Below, piece by piece: positions 1 to 12,188 of a DNA stretch of 63,411 nt (positions are counted from its first letter, which is position 1; each line of letters opens with the position of its first letter). Both the position numbers and the translations under genes were made by a program. The DNA comes from Scenedesmus sp. ARA3 (lineage: Eukaryota > Chlorophyta > Chlorophyceae > Sphaeropleales > Scenedesmaceae): NCBI GenBank assembly GCA_004335835.1, contig RWJK01001446.1, forward strand, positions 2,121 through 65,531, read 5' to 3'. The notes under the pieces were generated by a model, which was not told the DNA's origin, did not search any database, and worked only from the letters and a program-made list of their open reading frames with translations.

Positions 1-59
<59 letters not shown>
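1..59. repeat. CAG/GCA trinucleotide tract
   Basis: The window opens inside a perfect GCA repeat of about 20 units. It could be the end of a polyGln- or polyAla-coding exon of a gene lying to the left, or an intergenic microsatellite. No splice site or reading frame settles which. Confidence 0.9.
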
Positions 60-60
<1 letters not shown>

Positions 61-474
61 TAAAGGATGATTGGGGTTGACAGTGCAACAAACGCACACC
101 ATGTGGCAGCAGCTACCTCTCCCTCACGAGGACATTGCACTACAGGCTGCACCAGACGCCACCACGCCACACTATAGGCATAAAAGTAAATGCACACGCA
201 TGCAAGCTGAGGCTGTATTCCTGCACCTAGATGCTGAGCTGCGGACACTGGTTAGCTGGTACTGTTCAGCTTGACTGTGGTATCAAACAAACACTGTCAA
301 ACGTGTCAAGTGCACAGCACAGCATGAGGCGAAGGCTGCTGGCTGGGCATGAGGCGAAGGCTGCTGGCTGGGCATGCAAGAGACGACTGCTCTGCTCTGC
401 AATCAGCTTGATACCCGGCCTTTCCAGCGCTGTTGGCTAGCTGGTGCTGGGCTAGCCCTGCTGCTACCCGTACA

Positions 475-520
<46 letters not shown>

Positions 521-1523
521 GAGTCCGATGCTGCTCACCTTCCTGACCAGCGTGTTGCATTCGTGACACTTCACAGTGGACGCTGGTCCCGAAAATGTTT
601 TGTGGCCACCGTAGCACCTACGCAGCATCGGAAGCACGCTGATCAGTCATCCCGTTGCTGTTGCCACGTAAGGAGCAGCTCGACCGCTGCCTGCTGCTTT
701 CCCGACAACGTGACACGCACAAAGGGTTGATATAAAAGTATAACACCTCGTTGACGCTGAGTTGCACGGATGATGTTGAGGGCGAGCAATGCAGCTGCCG
801 ATTAGGAGAAGTTATGCTCACTTGAATACGCCTGGCAGCACTGCCACGGACTTGTCTCCAGCTAGATAAGTCGCAATATCACCTGCATTTGCAAGCTTTC
901 ATGTTCTGATCTGATGCAGGGGCGGCCACGACAGTACAGACTCAGTGCTGCTGCTGCTTGTGGGACTACTGTTGCTGTTGCTGGCGGTGTGAACCGCCTA
1001 TTTGCACAAGAAGATGCTCACCAATGTGCTTGTCACATAAGTCAGCAGTTTGAGCCATTCTGGGCTGTGTCTTGAGAAATATGACCGACTAGGATCGCAC
1101 GGTGCCTTGCAGGATATGCAATGTAGGTAGAGGTGCAGCAGCAAAGTCGTGTTGAGATGCAATGTAACCATTTGAGCGTTTTGAGTAGGACAGACAGTTG
1201 GATCTTTACAGCAAGGTGCCCCACCACAACCCTGGTGTGTCAACACTTTCAATGTCACTGCTGCTTCGGGTTCTCCAGGTGCCACCCTTGCCCCGGCCAC
1301 TTCAAACTTGCTGTGATGCTTTGGAATGCCTTGTGTCGTGTTTTGTAACTGTATGTTCCGCATTCAGCACCTGCACGTCGCTCACGCAAATGTCCCACCG
1401 TCGGAACTTTGGCTCACACGAGGCACATGCCTCGCTTCCAACATCAGACATCCTTGTTTCATGACTATCCTCAAATTTTCTCAAGCTGCGTAAGCCAGGC
1501 AGTGGCATCAGCTGCAGGTCACT
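60..1523. other. Gene-poor stretch at the left edge
   Basis: No exon with convincing coding character and splice sites was found. It holds a short direct duplication near 325-376 (the segment around GAGGCGAAGGCTGCTGGCTG occurs twice) and a CTG tract at about 478-519. The open frames here are repeat-driven or short. It may contain the promoter and 5' leader of the kinase gene that follows. Confidence 0.5.
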
Positions 1524-1865
1524 ATGGAATCGAGTGAGGAGCTCCTGGAGGATGACTTGCACCACGATCCTTACGATCATAAGCCTCCGCCTTTGCGAAG
1601 CGAGAGCAAGCGGACACGTGGGTGCCAGCTCTCGCGCAGCAGTCCCAGTAGACAGCATGCAGCTCAACAGCACAACACCACACCCAGATGCGAGCAGGTT
1701 TCGAGGCTAAATGCCGTGCTGCGTTGCTGTGGTCACGCAGGCAACCGAGGCGACATAAAGCGGGTCAAGAGCGGGGGATCACTGGTGTCCAAAGCGAGTT
1801 GCCTCAGCAGCAGTGACAGCAGCAGCAGCTGCTGTTCCCAGCAACCAGCATATGCAGCTGTCTGA
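1524..1865 (+). CDS. Possible N-terminal exon(s) of kinase gene A
   Basis: An open frame starts at an ATG and begins MESSEELLEDDLHHDPYDHK, an acidic, non-repetitive N-terminus. It then runs into lower-quality sequence and stops at 1865. A donor-like GAGCAG|GTTTCG near 1694 could end a first exon earlier. It lies 0.5 kb before the first well-supported exon of gene A, so it may be that gene's start. I could not connect the two by phase, so this remains a guess. A CAG tract at 1938-1996 lies between them. Confidence 0.2.
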   Translation: MESSEELLEDDLHHDPYDHKPPPLRSESKRTRGCQLSRSSPSRQHAAQQHNTTPRCEQVSRLNAVLRCCGHAGNRGDIKRVKSGGSLVSKASCLSSSDSSSSCCSQQPAYAAV

Positions 1866-1928
1866 GCCCTGCATGCCAGCTGCAGTGCTGCCAGCTTTGA
1901 ATCCTGCCTGCACTGAGCCACACAACTG

Positions 1929-1937
<9 letters not shown>

Positions 1938-1996
<59 letters not shown>
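1938..1996. repeat. CAG tract
   Basis: An almost pure AGC/CAG run interrupted once by GGC. It is open in several frames (Ser, Gln or Ala), so its coding status is undecided. It lies between the possible first exon and the first supported exon of gene A. Confidence 0.85.
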
Positions 1997-2364
1997 TGGT
2001 ACTTCTCTGCAAGAATGGCAACCCATGCAACACTCTGTTCCCTATGGTGGTGTGCAGCTTGCCTAGCCTGACAGGCTTCTGCATGCTGCAATACCCCCGC
2101 AACAGCTGAGCCTTTGCACCTCAGTCATACAATAACAGTGATTATGCATGCAAGCTGGCTTTGACAAGTAGCGCAGTGACTCTTTAACTATGCAGCACAG
2201 ACACAAACGTATGCTGCTGCTTCAAAGCAGCTCAGCTCTTCCTCTTCTGGCCCCGCCTGACGCACCTCCTCATCCAAGCCTGCTGTTATGCTCGACCATG
2301 CTGCTGCTTTCACTGCTGTGACTCCAAACACACACATAACTCCTGCAAATTTTCTTTCTCGCAG

Positions 2365-3079
2365 CTGCCAGGTCCCCACAAGCTGCTGAGAGGCGCAGCT
2401 GGGCCACAGCAGCAGCAGCAGCAGCAGCTTGCAGCTGCAGCAGCAGCTGGTCAACATGTCAGCAGCAGCAGCGGGGCCTCGCAGCATCACGGCAGGCTGC
2501 ACCACCGCAAGGCCAAGGGGGCCAAGCAGAAGGCCATCCTGCAAGCAAGGGCCTTCAAGGTGCGAGTGGTGTGAGTTTTGGGTGTCGTGGGTTAGGACAG
2601 GTGGTGGGCGTGGGTTGTGAGTGCAGCAGTGGCAGCAGAAGTAGCAGCAGCATCTCTGTGTCGCAATCCTGCAAGCAACAGTTGTTGATAGGGATCATAT
2701 AGTGGGGAAATACCATCCTGTTGTTGCAGCAGCACGCATGCCAGCAGCAGCAGCAGCAGCAGTAGACAGGCCAAGGGAGCCAAGCAGAAGGCCATCCTGC
2801 AAGCACGCGCCTTCCAGGTGTGTTAGTGCAGCAGCAGCAGCAGCACTGTGGCGCAATCCTGCAAGCAAGACAGCTCCTGTTGTCAAGATGCATGTTGCAG
2901 CTGAGGGTCGCCGTAGAAGATGCGTGTGGTGGCAGCAATGGCATCACTGGCAACAGCAGCAAAGGTAGCAGGCAGCAGTCTCCAGCTCCCACCAGTAAGA
3001 GCCGTTAAGATGAATGTTACAGCTGAGCGTTGCAGGTGAACCAGCATCCTGCTTCTGTAGCTGACAGTAGCAGCGCAAG

Positions 3080-3129
<50 letters not shown>

Positions 3130-3685
3130 AGCAGCGTACCGCCGCCTCGCCAGTAAGGCTGCTGTGTCAGTGCTTGGTGGTTGCAGTGTGCTGCTCATTG
3201 ACCACGCTCACCTGAGCTCACCGCTGCTGCTGCTGCTGCTGCTGCTGCTGCCGCACCCCGCAGGAGCTTGACATGACCATCGAGCTGCTGGGCATTGACA
3301 GCAGCAGGCACGCAGCAGCAGCAGGCCTCATCAGCGCGCCGCTGCCCGACAGGCTGGCAGCAGCAGCAGCAGGCTTTGCGCCTGGCCTGATCACCGGGCC
3401 ACTGTCTGCAGGCACGCTGTCTGCTGCTGCTGCTAGCCCGGGATGGGCCACACCGCCAGCTATTGCATCAGCTTGTTACACACCACGAGCAGTAGCAGCA
3501 GCAGCAGCGGGTGTGGGTGCGGCGTACGGTGTGGCTGGGATTGGGGTTGTTCCTGCAAGTGGGCGGGCCAGCCGCAGCAGTAGCGTGGGAAGCGGAGCGC
3601 TGCTCGGGCGGGCTGGCAGCAGGCTGGCAGCAGCAGCAGCAGTAGCAGCGGCGGCGGCTGCAGAAGGATGCAGTGCTGCTGCCTG

Positions 3686-3716
<31 letters not shown>

Positions 3717-3840
3717 TCGTGGGGGTCAGCAGTGAAGCAGCCGCCGCGCCGCAGGCACCGGCACAACCGGTCAAAGTCAGAGTCAGCAGTGCCTGACGTG
3801 AGCAGCGCTGGCAGCAGCAGCAGCAGGCGCGGGGCGGGCA

Positions 3841-3874
<34 letters not shown>

Positions 3875-4396
3875 TGAGCAGCCGCCGCCGCCTCCACACC
3901 AGCAGCAGCCCATGCAGCAGCGGCAGCGGCAGCAGCAGCAGGTGCAATTTGCTGTGCCTCCTCCTCCTGCAGGGCATCGGCCGCCACCCCTGCACCCACC
4001 ACCACCAGCAGCAGTAGCAGCAGCTGTTGGCAGCGGCAGCAGTAGTGCGCACCCCTACCCACCCCGGCAGCAGCAGCAGCAGCAGCAGCAGCAATGGCAA
4101 GGGCTCAGATCATCGCCGTTTTCTGCACACGCGCAGCACCCCCACGAGCAGTGTCAGCCGCATCAGCAGGAGCCAGTGTTGCCGCAGCACCTACAGCAGC
4201 AGCAGCAGCAGCAGCAGTATCCGATAGGGGTGCTGCGGCGTGGCAGCAGCAGCGGCAGCAGCGGGTCGCTCATGATGCCACCGCCGCCGCCGCCTGTTGC
4301 TGCTGGGGGGCGGCCTCACAGTGTGAGCTTAGGTGTTGTGGCACGCCAGAGAATGCAGCAGCAGCAGCAGCAGCAGCCTGCAAGGGTGGGCAGTGG

Positions 4397-4441
<45 letters not shown>

Positions 4442-6925
4442 CCACCAGCAGCAGCACCTGCAGCAGCATCACCTCCAGCAGCAGCAGCAGCACGCTGATG
4501 CCGCCGGGGTTTACGCTGGCGGTGCATCAGCCAGGGTTCAGCCGGCCAGCGGTTTAGGCCGCCAGGGTTCAGCCAGCTCAGCAGGATCTGGAGGCTCTGC
4601 TGCTGCTGCTGCTGCTGCTGAGTTGGTAGGTGGCAGCAGGGCGATGACTCAGCACCTGAGCCTCACACGCCGCAGCGGCAGCAGCAGCCCGTTTCCGCGC
4701 AGGCGCGGCGGCAGCAGCAGCAGCAGCGGCGGGCCGGGGCCTGGCGAGGCTGCCGCTGCTGCTGCTGGTGGTGGTGGTGGTGGTGGTGGTGGGCTGGGGG
4801 TGCCGCCTCAGTATCAGCCTGGCAGGGCACTGGAGAAGCTGCAGCAGGACAGGTGAGACTGCAGACAATTGTCACAGTCAGCAGGACTGTAACAAGGACT
4901 ACTCAAATGGCATGTTAGTCGCACTGCAAGACGCTGCATGACGCAGCTGCAGTGCTGTCAGTCACGCTCGCTCGCGCAGCAGGTGGGCGTCACTGCACAG
5001 CAGCCATCAGTCCTTGCTGTTGGTGCTGCTGGTTCGCCGTGCTGGCACCCCACACACCACCTCCCTGCATGTTGCGCTTGGTGCTGCTGTGTGCTGCTGG
5101 CTCACCCTACACTGCGCTCTGTTGCTGCTTTTGATTGCTGCTTGGCGCTGCTGTCTCGCAAACATTTCTCGTGCTACACCACAGGGCGGAGTGGCGCAGT
5201 GCGCTGCACCACGTGCTGGAGGGCCAGGCTCCCCTCAGCGCTGAGGACCTGGCAGGCAGCCTGGACGATGCAGCGGGGCGCGCTGATGAACTGCAGGTGT
5301 GGTTTAAGGGTTTAAGGGTGTTAGTGCAATTTAGGGTTTGCAGGTTGTGGTTCAGGCAATGTATGTTTTCGCAGGCCGTGTGCAGGTGGCACCGTAGTGG
5401 GCTGCTTTGCTGTCGCTGCTGCTGTTGGCGACGTTCCCGGCTCCTGCTGTTGCGTTGGCCTTGCCCAATTGTCGTACATGTTATTTAACATGTTATTTTT
5501 GCGGCGGCTGTCTGCAGGTGGAGATCCTCAGCCTGGTGGCCAGCGCTCAGGAGGCAGGCGACTGGCGCAGCAGGGAGCAGGTGCGGCTGCGGTGTGGCTC
5601 TTAAAGATATGTCAGCTTGCTGAAGCAAAACGGGGCTGACTTGCTGATTGCATCAGCTGCTTGCCTTTGAAAGCACTTTAATTTTTGGTGTGCTTTGGCA
5701 ATACATGTGATTGCATACATGCCCAGCAACTGCAACACATTCGCACTGCACTCAAGACCGTTTTGCAAAGCGGTTTACCTGGTTACTTTGGTTATGGAAC
5801 GTGCTAACCCAGCCTCCGCTCGCCATCCCCAAACCGTGGTGTAAGCGCTGGGCTGAGGAGGCGTACAAGCGCCAAGCACGCCTCAACTTCTTTCTGTATA
5901 GTCTTTATGCACTAAACCGCACCTGCAATGCATTTCGTTCTCAACCCTGGCGCAGGTGCTGGGGTGGGCTGAGGAGGCATACAAGCGTGCCAAGGGCATC
6001 CTGAGGGAGCTGCGCAGCACACTCAGCCTGGTGCAGGTGCGGCTGCCAGGGTTGTTGCTGTTGTTATTTGTCTAATTAGTTTGTTTGCACACATCAGCAA
6101 ATGACAGCATGAAACACAGTTGTCTGACCGCAGCAGCTTTGAAAAGTAGCATTCGCATGTGTGGCTTTGAGAGACAGACGATCACATGTGGGGCTGGGCA
6201 CCATCTGACATGCTCAAGCAAAGGTGCCTGTACGTTGGTTGATGTGCTGTTGCTGCTGTTCCCTGCTGCTCACTCTGGTGTATCTCTCCTGGTATGGCTT
6301 CAAAACTATATGCTATCGCTGCTGTGCTCGCTGCTGCTGCTGCTGCTGCCCCAGTCCTCTGATGCATCAGGCACCTACAGCAGCATCATGAGCACCCTCA
6401 CACCCGCCCTGGCCACCCTGGCAGCAGCACTCGCAGACAACGTCACAGCAGCACTCACACCAGCTAGCCTGCAGCAGCAGCAGCAGCACGAGCAGCAGCA
6501 GCAGCAGCTGCCGGAGGCAGCAGTTGGCGAGGCAGGGGCAGTCGCGCGCGGCGCGGCAGCAGCAGCAGCAGGTGGCAGCGATGGTGCTGCTGCTGCTGCT
6601 GCTGCTGTGCCGCTGCCGGGTGGTGAGGAGGAGGCTCGGTCTGCCTTCAAAGTTGTGCGGCACCTGATCGAGCTGATGCGGGACATCAAGGAGCGCTGCA
6701 GGTGGGGCGCAGGGTTCGAGGCTTTGTGCTTTGTCGTCTTAGGGGTTGACAGGTTTAGGGTTTAGGCAGACCCCTAGCTGGGGCAACACGATAGAGCTGA
6801 TGCGGGACATCAAGGAGCGCTGCAGGTGGGGTGCAGGTTTCTGGGGCTTTGTGGTGTGCACATGGTCAAATAGACGTCAACTTAAAGTGGCAGAAGCGCA
6901 GCAAATACACTTGCTGATCCCCACC

Positions 6926-6957
<32 letters not shown>

Positions 6958-9900
6958 CGAATGTTGCAGGCTGAACGCACAGCAGGTGGCAGCAACTGCC
7001 GGCTGCTGCAACGCAGCGCAGCAGCAGCTGCAGGGAGCAGTGTCGCGGCTGCTGGCAGGGGCTGTGTCTGCTGCTGCCTTCCTGCAGGCCCGGCTGCTGC
7101 AGTCTGCCAGCTTAGGGGGTGCCAGCTTTGCTCACCAGGTGCGTACTGAGGCTGACTTGACTCCGTTTTTGGTTTGTGGTTTCAATAGAATTTGGAACAT
7201 TGATGCTTGTGTACCGCACACTGTGATGCTTACAACAAAGCAGTTTGTACCGCGTGTACTTTCGTGTGTTGTACTGCAGGTGTGTTTGAGATGCATGCAG
7301 CAGTGCTGTTGGGGCTTTTTGACCGGTATTCATTGCAATGCATGCTGCACCACACATACTGTACTGCACAATGTACTGCACAATGTACTGTATGCTGTAC
7401 CGCACATGCACGTTGTACTGCACACTGTACTGCACACTGTGCCACACATCGTACTGCACATATCATACTGCACACATTATACTGCACAGGTGTCCAGTGA
7501 CGCCCGCATGGTACATGCCATGTGGTGTACCACACATTGCACTGCATGCTGTACCGCACATTGTACTGCAAGTCGTACCCAACAATGTTTTTCGTACCGC
7601 ACACTGTACTGCACAGGTGTCCAGTGACGCCCGCATGGTACAGGCCATGTGGCGGTACTGCCAGGAGCTGTGCTCAAAGGTGGGCCGCCACTTTGACGGC
7701 CTGCGCAGCATCGCGCTGCTGCTGCTGCTGGAGCTCTTCACAACAGCAGCAACAGCAGCAATCGACATGCAGCGCAGCGCCGCTGCTGCTGCTGCTGCCG
7801 CCGCCATCGTCGCAGCAGCAGCAGATCAACAGCAGCAGAAGGTTGGCGGCGGCGCTGGCAATGCAGCAGCAGCAGCAGCAGCTGCCGCAGCATCGATTCA
7901 GCGCGCCGGCAGCAGCGGCAGCGAAGGCGCCAACAGCAGCGTTGCCGGCAGCAGCAGCAGCGTCGGCGGCCGCTCTGCTGCTGCGCTGTCTGCTGCTCTT
8001 GGTGACATTAGCGATTACGAATCTGGAAGTGACGAGGAGCCAGCACCTGGCGCAATGGGCAGCTCAGTGTGGGGCGGTCAGGGCCAGGGCGGGCCAGGGT
8101 TTAGCCGGCAGGGTTTAGCTGGTGGCTGCCGCAGCGGTTTAGGGCTTTGGACGCCGAGGGACGAGGATGTGCAGGCTCAGGCATGGCTGCCGCAGCTGCT
8201 GATCAATTTGCTGCACTGGTCAAACGTCACCGCACGGCAGGTGAGGGCTGGCAGTGTGTTGCTGTTAGCGTTCTTTGACCAATGTGCACCAATGAGAGGG
8301 TAGTTATGCGCGTCCTGGCACTATTTTTGACTTGAGCCACAACATGGTGAGCACATGGTGTGAGACCATAAAGTAGGCGATCAAATACCGTACATCACGG
8401 TGCACAGTTTTGCACGCCAAATCTCTCTTGCTTCTCTCTTTCTTACTTGATTCAATTCCGCTCCAATGGGCCGGCCCTCGCTGCTACACCCTGAACCCGC
8501 AGACACATACTGTATTATAATCAGCGCCATAGCTCAGCTCGACAACTCAATCAAGTCACCCCCAAACACTGAACATAATTTTTTCTATGTTTGTATGTTG
8601 TTGTGTCATTTCTCAAGTGCATGAGGAGCTGGAGCCGGGTGCTGCATACTGTGAGGCGGGCAGTACTGCCCCTCACCCCTACACCCTGAACCAATGCACA
8701 CATACCAAGGCACAGTTCAATCCTTAAGCACACCAAACCCCAAACTTTGAATGTTACTACTGTTGTTGTTTGTGTCGTGCCCCAGGTGTATGAGGAGCTG
8801 GAGGCTGCTGCGGCCTACTGTGAGGCAGGCCTGCCTGGCCTGGCCAGTGAGGTGGAGGAGGCACTGGGGGAGGGGCTGGAAGACCTGCAGGTGGGCTTGT
8901 TAGTGAGTGCAGGGTTTATCACCGTAGGTTTTAGGGCTTAGGGATCCAAATCCAGGGTCTGAGGGTTTGAATGGAAGCTGTAGCTAGGGCCAGTGAGGTG
9001 GAGGTGGCACTGGCGGAGGGCTTAGAAGACCTGCAGGTGGGCTTGGGGTTTTGAGGTTCAAGCAACATGCTGGGTTTGTTTTTGGGGTCAATGTGGGTGT
9101 GTTGTCTGAGCTCTAGTCAATGCCACGGCTCAAAACCAAGTTTGGGGCAACATGTATGTGGTTTGCTTGCTGTTTGATGTCACGCAGGAAGCGTTTTTCT
9201 ACCTTGCGCTGACCAACACGCGCCGCGTAGCGAGGCTTACGGCAGCCCCCGAGGGCCTGGCCTGCTGGGCACTGCTTCACTGCTGCTGCGCTGCCATTGC
9301 AGAAGCCACTCTTTCCGCTGGCGCTGGCCAACCCCACTGCACTGCAGGAGGTGTTGCTCTATGCAATGCCACAGCGCAAAACCTAGTTTAGAAAAACCCT
9401 CTGTGGTTTGCTGGCTTTTGGATGTCTCGCAGGAAGCTTTTTCCTGCCTTGCGCTGACCAACACGCGCCGCGTGGCGCGCCTAGCAGCAGCCCCCAAGGG
9501 CCTGGCCTGCTGGGCAATGGAGATTACGCCTGGCGGCAGCCCAACAGTTTAATCAAAGCGCCTGACTTTGCTTCTGCTGTTCTCACTGACAACTGCAGGA
9601 GGCGTTCTTCTACCTTGCGCTGACCAACACGCGCCGCGTAGCAAGGCTGGCTGCTGCCCCTGAGGGCCTGGCCTGCTGGGCACTGGAGATTGCAAAAGAA
9701 GCCTGTGAGAGCGCGCTGAAGCTGGTTCAGGACTATGACACCAGCGCGCTGGGGCTAGGGCAAGTTCTGGAGGGCAGCGTGAGCGAGGACCAGGTGCGGG
9801 GCCTAAGGTTTTAGGGTGTTAGGGTTCGCTTTTGTGCTCAGCGTTCAGCATGTTTGGTTGTTGGTTGGTGTGAGAGCGCACTGAAACTGGTGCAGGACTA

Positions 9901-10599
9901 TGACATGAGTGCGCTGGACCTTGGGCAGGTCCTTGAAGGCAGCCTCAGCGAGGACCAGGTAGGATTTTGCAGGGTCTGGGGTCTAGGGTTCAAGTTTTGT
10001 GGCTGAGGGCTCAGGTTGTTTGGTTAGTGGTGTGCGAGAATGCGCTGAAGCTGGTTCAGGGCTATGACACAAGCGCTCTTGAGCTGGGACAAGTTCTGGA
10101 GGGCAGCGTCAGCGAGGACCAGGTAGGGTTTTGCAGGGTGCAGGTTTTCAGGGCTCTTGTGGCTTAGGGTTCAGGGTTTCGGGTTGTTGGTGTGAGAGCG
10201 TGCTGAAGCTGGTTCAGGACTATGACACCAGCGCGCTGGGCCTGGGGCAAGTGCTGGAGGGCCGCGTGAGCGAGGACCAGGTGCGGGGATCAAGGGTTCA
10301 AAGTCTGGGTTTTTAGATGTTTTAGGTTTCTTGTGTTTTGCATCTCACGGTTTTGCTATGATTTGTGATCAAGCTGCAGGTACCAAGGTGCAGCAGCTTC
10401 CCAGAGTGGTGTTCTTGCGATGCACTGCAGTCACAGAGTAACATGTCACTCATGTTACTTTCTTATGTTACATGCAGGGTGCGCGGCTCTTCAAATCCCT
10501 AAAGCGCGCCACGGACTCTGTCATCAATGGCCTGCTGCGGGTGAAGCGGCTGCTGAAGATGCGGCGCAGCGACAGCGAGGCAGCAGCAGCAGCAGCCTC

Positions 10600-10634
<35 letters not shown>

Positions 10635-10695
10635 TCCGTGGCCGGCAGCAGCTGCCAGCCAAGCAGTCGCAACCGCTGCTGCAGCAGCAGCAGTG

Positions 10696-10732
<37 letters not shown>

Positions 10733-10743
10733 CAGCAGCAGCA

Positions 10744-10792
<49 letters not shown>

Positions 10793-11022
10793 CAGCAGCA
10801 GCAGCATGTACTGGTTGCATTGGAGCGTGTGCTGTCCTTCAGTGGTGACGATGAGCCAGCAGCACCACTGGCAGCAGCAGCAGCTGGCAGCAGCAGCTTG
10901 CGCAGCAGTGCGGATGCTGCTGCTGCTGCTGCTGCTGCTGGCCGCGTGCTGAGCGGCAGCAGCAGCGGGGCCATCAGCAGCTGCAGCAGCGGCAGGACAG
11001 GCATAGACATATCATCACCAGG

Positions 11023-11061
<39 letters not shown>

Positions 11062-12135
11062 GCCTGCCAGTCCTGTGCCTACCAGCAGTAACATGCCTCT
11101 AGGTTTTAGCCCACCTGGCGCCCTCACCGCAGCAGGTTACAAGCACCACCCACATGACGGTGTTAGTAACAATGTTAGTAACAGCGTTAGTAACAGACAG
11201 CATGCTGCAGCTGTACTGCCCAATTTGCTTGTGGACTCCCCCACTGGGTCCCCTACACTGCACCACTCCCCGCCACTGCTGGCAATACTAGGCAGTACTC
11301 CTTCTGCTGCTTCTTTCAAAGCAAATGCAGCACAGGTGCTGTCACCTTTAGGAGGTGCATTTGCTGCTGCTGCAAGTGAGGCATCAGCTGGATCTAGCAG
11401 GGCGGCAGCAGCAGCAGCAGCAGCTGCTGCTGCTGGCATGTCTGGCAGTGGGAAGTTTCCTGCCAGGCCACAGCAGCAGCAGCAGCAGCTATCGCCGTAT
11501 TCAGCAGCTTCAGCAGCAGCTGATCAGCAGCAGCCTAGCCACACAGCAGCAGCAGCAGCAGCAGCAACGCCGGGTGACAGCAAGCAGCGCCCTGCAGCGC
11601 CCATCTTCTCGCCATTTGGTGCTGCTGCTGCTGCCAGCGCTGTGCCGTTCAGTCCGGCACCTGCTGCTGCTGCCGCACGGCAACCACCCCCATGGGAAGC
11701 AGCAGCAGCAGCAGCAGCAACAGCAGGCAAATCTGCAGCAGATGATGTAGAACAACAGCAGCAGCAGCAGCAGCTACAGCCAGAGTGGTCTGCAGGTGGC
11801 AGCAGCTTTTTGAGTGCTGCCAGCTTTGTGTTCCCTAGCTCTGGCAGCAGCAGCATCAGCAGCGTGCCACCGCTGCTGCCTAAGACACGCAGCTGGAAGG
11901 ATGTGGTCAACAGCAGCAGTGAAACAGCCGCCGCCGCTGCTGCTGCTGCTGCTCCTGCTGGCACAGAGCAGGGCTCCGGCCCTCCCACTCCTGCACGGAT
12001 CTGGTCACCATTTGACAATGACAATGAGCCAGCGGCAGCAGCAGGGAGCGTGCAACAGCAGCAGCAGCAGCAGGAAGCAGCACAAGGCAATGCTGGAGTA
12101 GATGCGGATGCAGCAGCAGAAGCACTGCTCGTCCT

Positions 12136-12188
<53 letters not shown>

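Noticed and set aside
7207..7627. Overlapping open frames on both strands rich in Cys, Thr and His
   Set aside because: They are translations of the GTACTGCACA minisatellite and not genes.
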